Shown here: one piece after another, positions 62,001-64,000 of the stretch
Layout of the letters: every line of letters starts with the position of its first letter
How positions within the stretch are numbered: position 1 is the stretch's first letter
Source: Erigeron canadensis
Taxonomy: Eukaryota; Streptophyta; Magnoliopsida; Asterales; Asteraceae
Direction of reading: 5' to 3'
DNA length: 64,000 nucleotides
Assembly: GCF_010389155.1 (NCBI RefSeq)
Contig: NC_057765.1
Coordinates: 28,956,980 to 29,020,979, forward strand
Position numbers and translations under genes: made by a program
The notes under the pieces: generated by a model
Database searches by the model: none
The model's input: only the letters and a program-made list of their open reading frames with translations
Told to the model about the DNA's origin: nothing

Positions 62001-64000
62001 GCTTGCCATCCCCGGGTAACCGGAACAGGGAAAATCCTTCTCCGTTTACCTATATGTAATTTACGCATGTTGCTAATATTTTGTGTTTTGCCAACCTGAG
62101 CTGGCTGCAGCGACAAGTGTTATGAGCCCTATATTCTTGCTCCTTTGGAAAACACTATGTGCTCCAATTAGCATCATTCTTGGATTATCCAAGTTTCTTG
62201 GTCCTATATACACGTACATCTATGATTTGGTTGGTGGTATATGGCTGTTTGTGAGCAATGTATTAAAGGTAGCCTCAAATGCTGAGGCAGCAACTGCACG
62301 CACTCGTGAGATTTCTCTGTGGCGTTCCCTTTGGAATGACCTTTTCTCCAAGGTAGTTGAAGTTTAAATACAGTGTTTTCTTTATTTTCCATTTATCAAA
62401 ATTACATATACCGACGGTGATAAATTTGATTCGTTTACTTATGAATGGTCAATTTGGGTTGTGCGTAATCCAAAATGGCTGATAAAAATGGCTGAATGGG
62501 TAATGTGTGAAATGGGTCTAGCAGATCAAACCGGGAAAAACCTAGAATCCAATTAAATGCATACAACCTCCTAGATCTTTTTATGCGAAGATTAGATTAT
62601 TATTGAACAAGTATCGCTTACGTAATTTTATAAAATATCTGTATAAAAACGTAAGAAAACAAAGAGAAAACATTTGTGGGTTAACTGGACCTGTACTAAA
62701 AATGACACAGGTCGACCCACCCCCCTTTTGACCTATTACCCGATCCGCCCTCCCTCTAAATCTTCCCACTTCCAACTTATACAGTTATTGTACTCATAGA
62801 ACTATCATTTTTATTCTAGGTTTTCTGTGCTATCAAGAGCATTTTATATGGCGTTGTTGCATTCTTTGCAGCTTGCAATAGACACCGATTAAGGTTACCT
62901 TCGTTACTTATGGTTGATCTGTAAATAGTTTTTATGTTTTCAATAAAGTGCATATGTTATAGAACACATTCTAGACAGAAAAACTATGATTTGCAAGACT
63001 ATGATCTATCAAGTATAATAGCCCCGTGTTAGTTTTGCTTCCTCTATCATGGATCAGCCGGACCAGTAGGTAGTTTAAACCTTGCTCTTTTACAATTGTC
63101 CATTTTTCAAATTACAACTATTATAATTGCGTACTTCAAAATAACAATAACAATAAGCAGGAATATATTAGGACAGAACCAGGCCTCGGGCCATATATTT
63201 TGGCAATAGTTTCAAGACTTTCCAAAAAAAAAAACAGAGGAACTGCTCATTGAAGTTTAAGCATAGTATAATGTAGGCCTTTATCGTAGAGACTGCTCAT
63301 TTCATTTTTATTGTGTTGTTCCTTTTACATTCTATCTCTAATGTCTTGAGCTGCAAAAATACATAGAATTTTATAGCAACCACTCGTAGCAAAACTCTAG
63401 TCCCCTATCCAATAGCTTATAGATTTTCAAAAACAAAATAAATCCATAGCTAAAGGACAACCTTCTATTTAAACCACTTTTGCTGATGCCATTGGAAAGA
63501 TTGCCAAAAATTTTGCTAGTGTTGATTTCTTCAGCAAGCATTTGCATTTGTATTATAATTTATAATTAGCTCAAAAGGTGCTTTACCAGTTGTCATCCAA
63601 TCCAAGTGTATTGAGCTGGGAAAACGAATGAGGTGGGTAACAAGTCAAAACAGATGAGTTCGGACCAGGTCAAAATTCCAAAACAGTTGTCTTTTCTTGA
63701 ACTGTATAAACAAGTAATGTACTAATGTTTCAAATTTGATTAAAGGTACAATTTTTATAATCGTAATCTAGTTTTAAACTCATTCCTACTATACTTCATA
63801 TTTTAACCTTATCCATTTGAGCCATTATGGGTAAAGTGCAACCTGAATCAACCTATTTACTCGTAAAAGGGTCAAATAGCCCCCACTACAAGTGAGTGAT
63901 TTGTGACACCACTAGTTGGGCAGTTATATGTTATCTGCTTTCTTGACATACCTGAAAGAAGTTTTTTTTTTTTTATTTGCAGCATATACAACTATTTACT
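59086..64000 (+). CDS. Conserved plant multi-pass membrane protein, function unknown (3' end off window)
   Basis: Eight exons are visible: 59086-59144, 59683-59824, 59927-60211, 60285-60432, 60507-61475, 62111-62352, 62820-62893 and 63983 onward, with matching phases, giving about 645 residues so far. The N-terminus (MGKKSNIVRHFFPL, YLSDLSLFLAPESKTFYILVDNRPW) is soluble. Exon 4 encodes SIAQAAQCITSWFPGTP. Exon 5 has an acidic Ser-rich segment (TDDEKILSDSVLSGDEFE) and then several hydrophobic helices from about residue 388 (YVAISLVTVVIGFYDLY) on, with more in exons 6 and 7. I believe it matches the Arabidopsis At3g48200 family of uncharacterised membrane proteins, from memory. No defect is seen. 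The exon-6 start was chosen to keep phase. Confidence 0.85.
59408..59534. mobile_element. Short Stowaway-like MITE in intron 1 of the membrane-protein gene
   Basis: The ends CCATCCGTCTCAAAATAAGT and, on the other strand, CTTGCCTTCCCAAAATAGGT are inverted copies; about 127 bp, no ORF. Confidence 0.65.

Overview
The window is nuclear DNA of a flowering plant, almost certainly a eudicot and, by inference, a member of the Asteraceae. The evidence is intron-rich genes with GT..AG junctions, plant-only gene families, TATA boxes, and heavy loading with Ty3/gypsy, Helitron, Mutator-like, hAT-like, SINE and MITE sequence. The family-level placement rests on general resemblance of the repeats and of one repeat-associated gene (NAM-associated type), not on a marker gene. 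There are no bacterial, organellar or CRISPR features.

Genes. (1) 28-5360, minus: beta (catalytic) subunit of pyrophosphate:fructose-6-phosphate 1-phosphotransferase, 15 exons visible, 3' end off the left edge. (2) 10151-16849, minus: a tandem array of three germin-like protein genes, each 216 codons in two exons of identical size (115 + 536 nt), with conserved upstream blocks. (3) 17635-18537, minus: a decayed FAR1/MULE-type protein fragment. (4) 38485-43172, plus: a broken NAM-associated (annotated in many plant genomes as 'glutathione S-transferase T3-like') gene, split by a solo gypsy LTR and carrying two nonsense codons. (5) 54441-56933, plus: AUGMIN subunit 2, six exons, 255 aa, apparently intact. 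(6) 59086-64000, plus: a conserved plant multi-pass membrane protein of unknown function, continuing off the right edge.

Mobile DNA fills most of the rest. A full-length chromovirus-type gypsy element (20128-29507; AAAAG target duplication, initiator-Met primer site) has a gag-pol frame broken by three CAA-to-TAA changes within 132 bp. A second, related gypsy element (46229-50127) is truncated at its 5' side, lacks most of RNase H and all of integrase, and lies inside an autonomous Helitron whose replication-protein start (46021), PIF1-like helicase (50128-51592), RPA1-like gene (51699-53663) and 3' terminus (54045) can all be seen. Smaller elements with readable target duplications include a Mutator-like element (7852-8926), a hAT element (8975-9579), a solo LTR (11880-12573), two tRNA-derived SINEs (31965-32205, 57370-57603), a Helitron in an intron of the PFP gene (4361-4799), and two head-to-tail Helitrons inside a MITE (32468-33213).

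The most unusual signal is a stem-loop module found three times: twice in the untranslated leader of the first gypsy element and once in the LTR of the second. The apical sequence is nearly invariant, while the flanking stems differ completely in sequence but stay complementary, the pattern expected of a selected RNA structure. Other points of interest are a roughly 890-bp inverted duplication (30054-30942), a near-perfect miRNA-precursor-like hairpin (31504-31646), and a Helitron terminus lying 395 bp upstream of the AUGMIN2 start codon.
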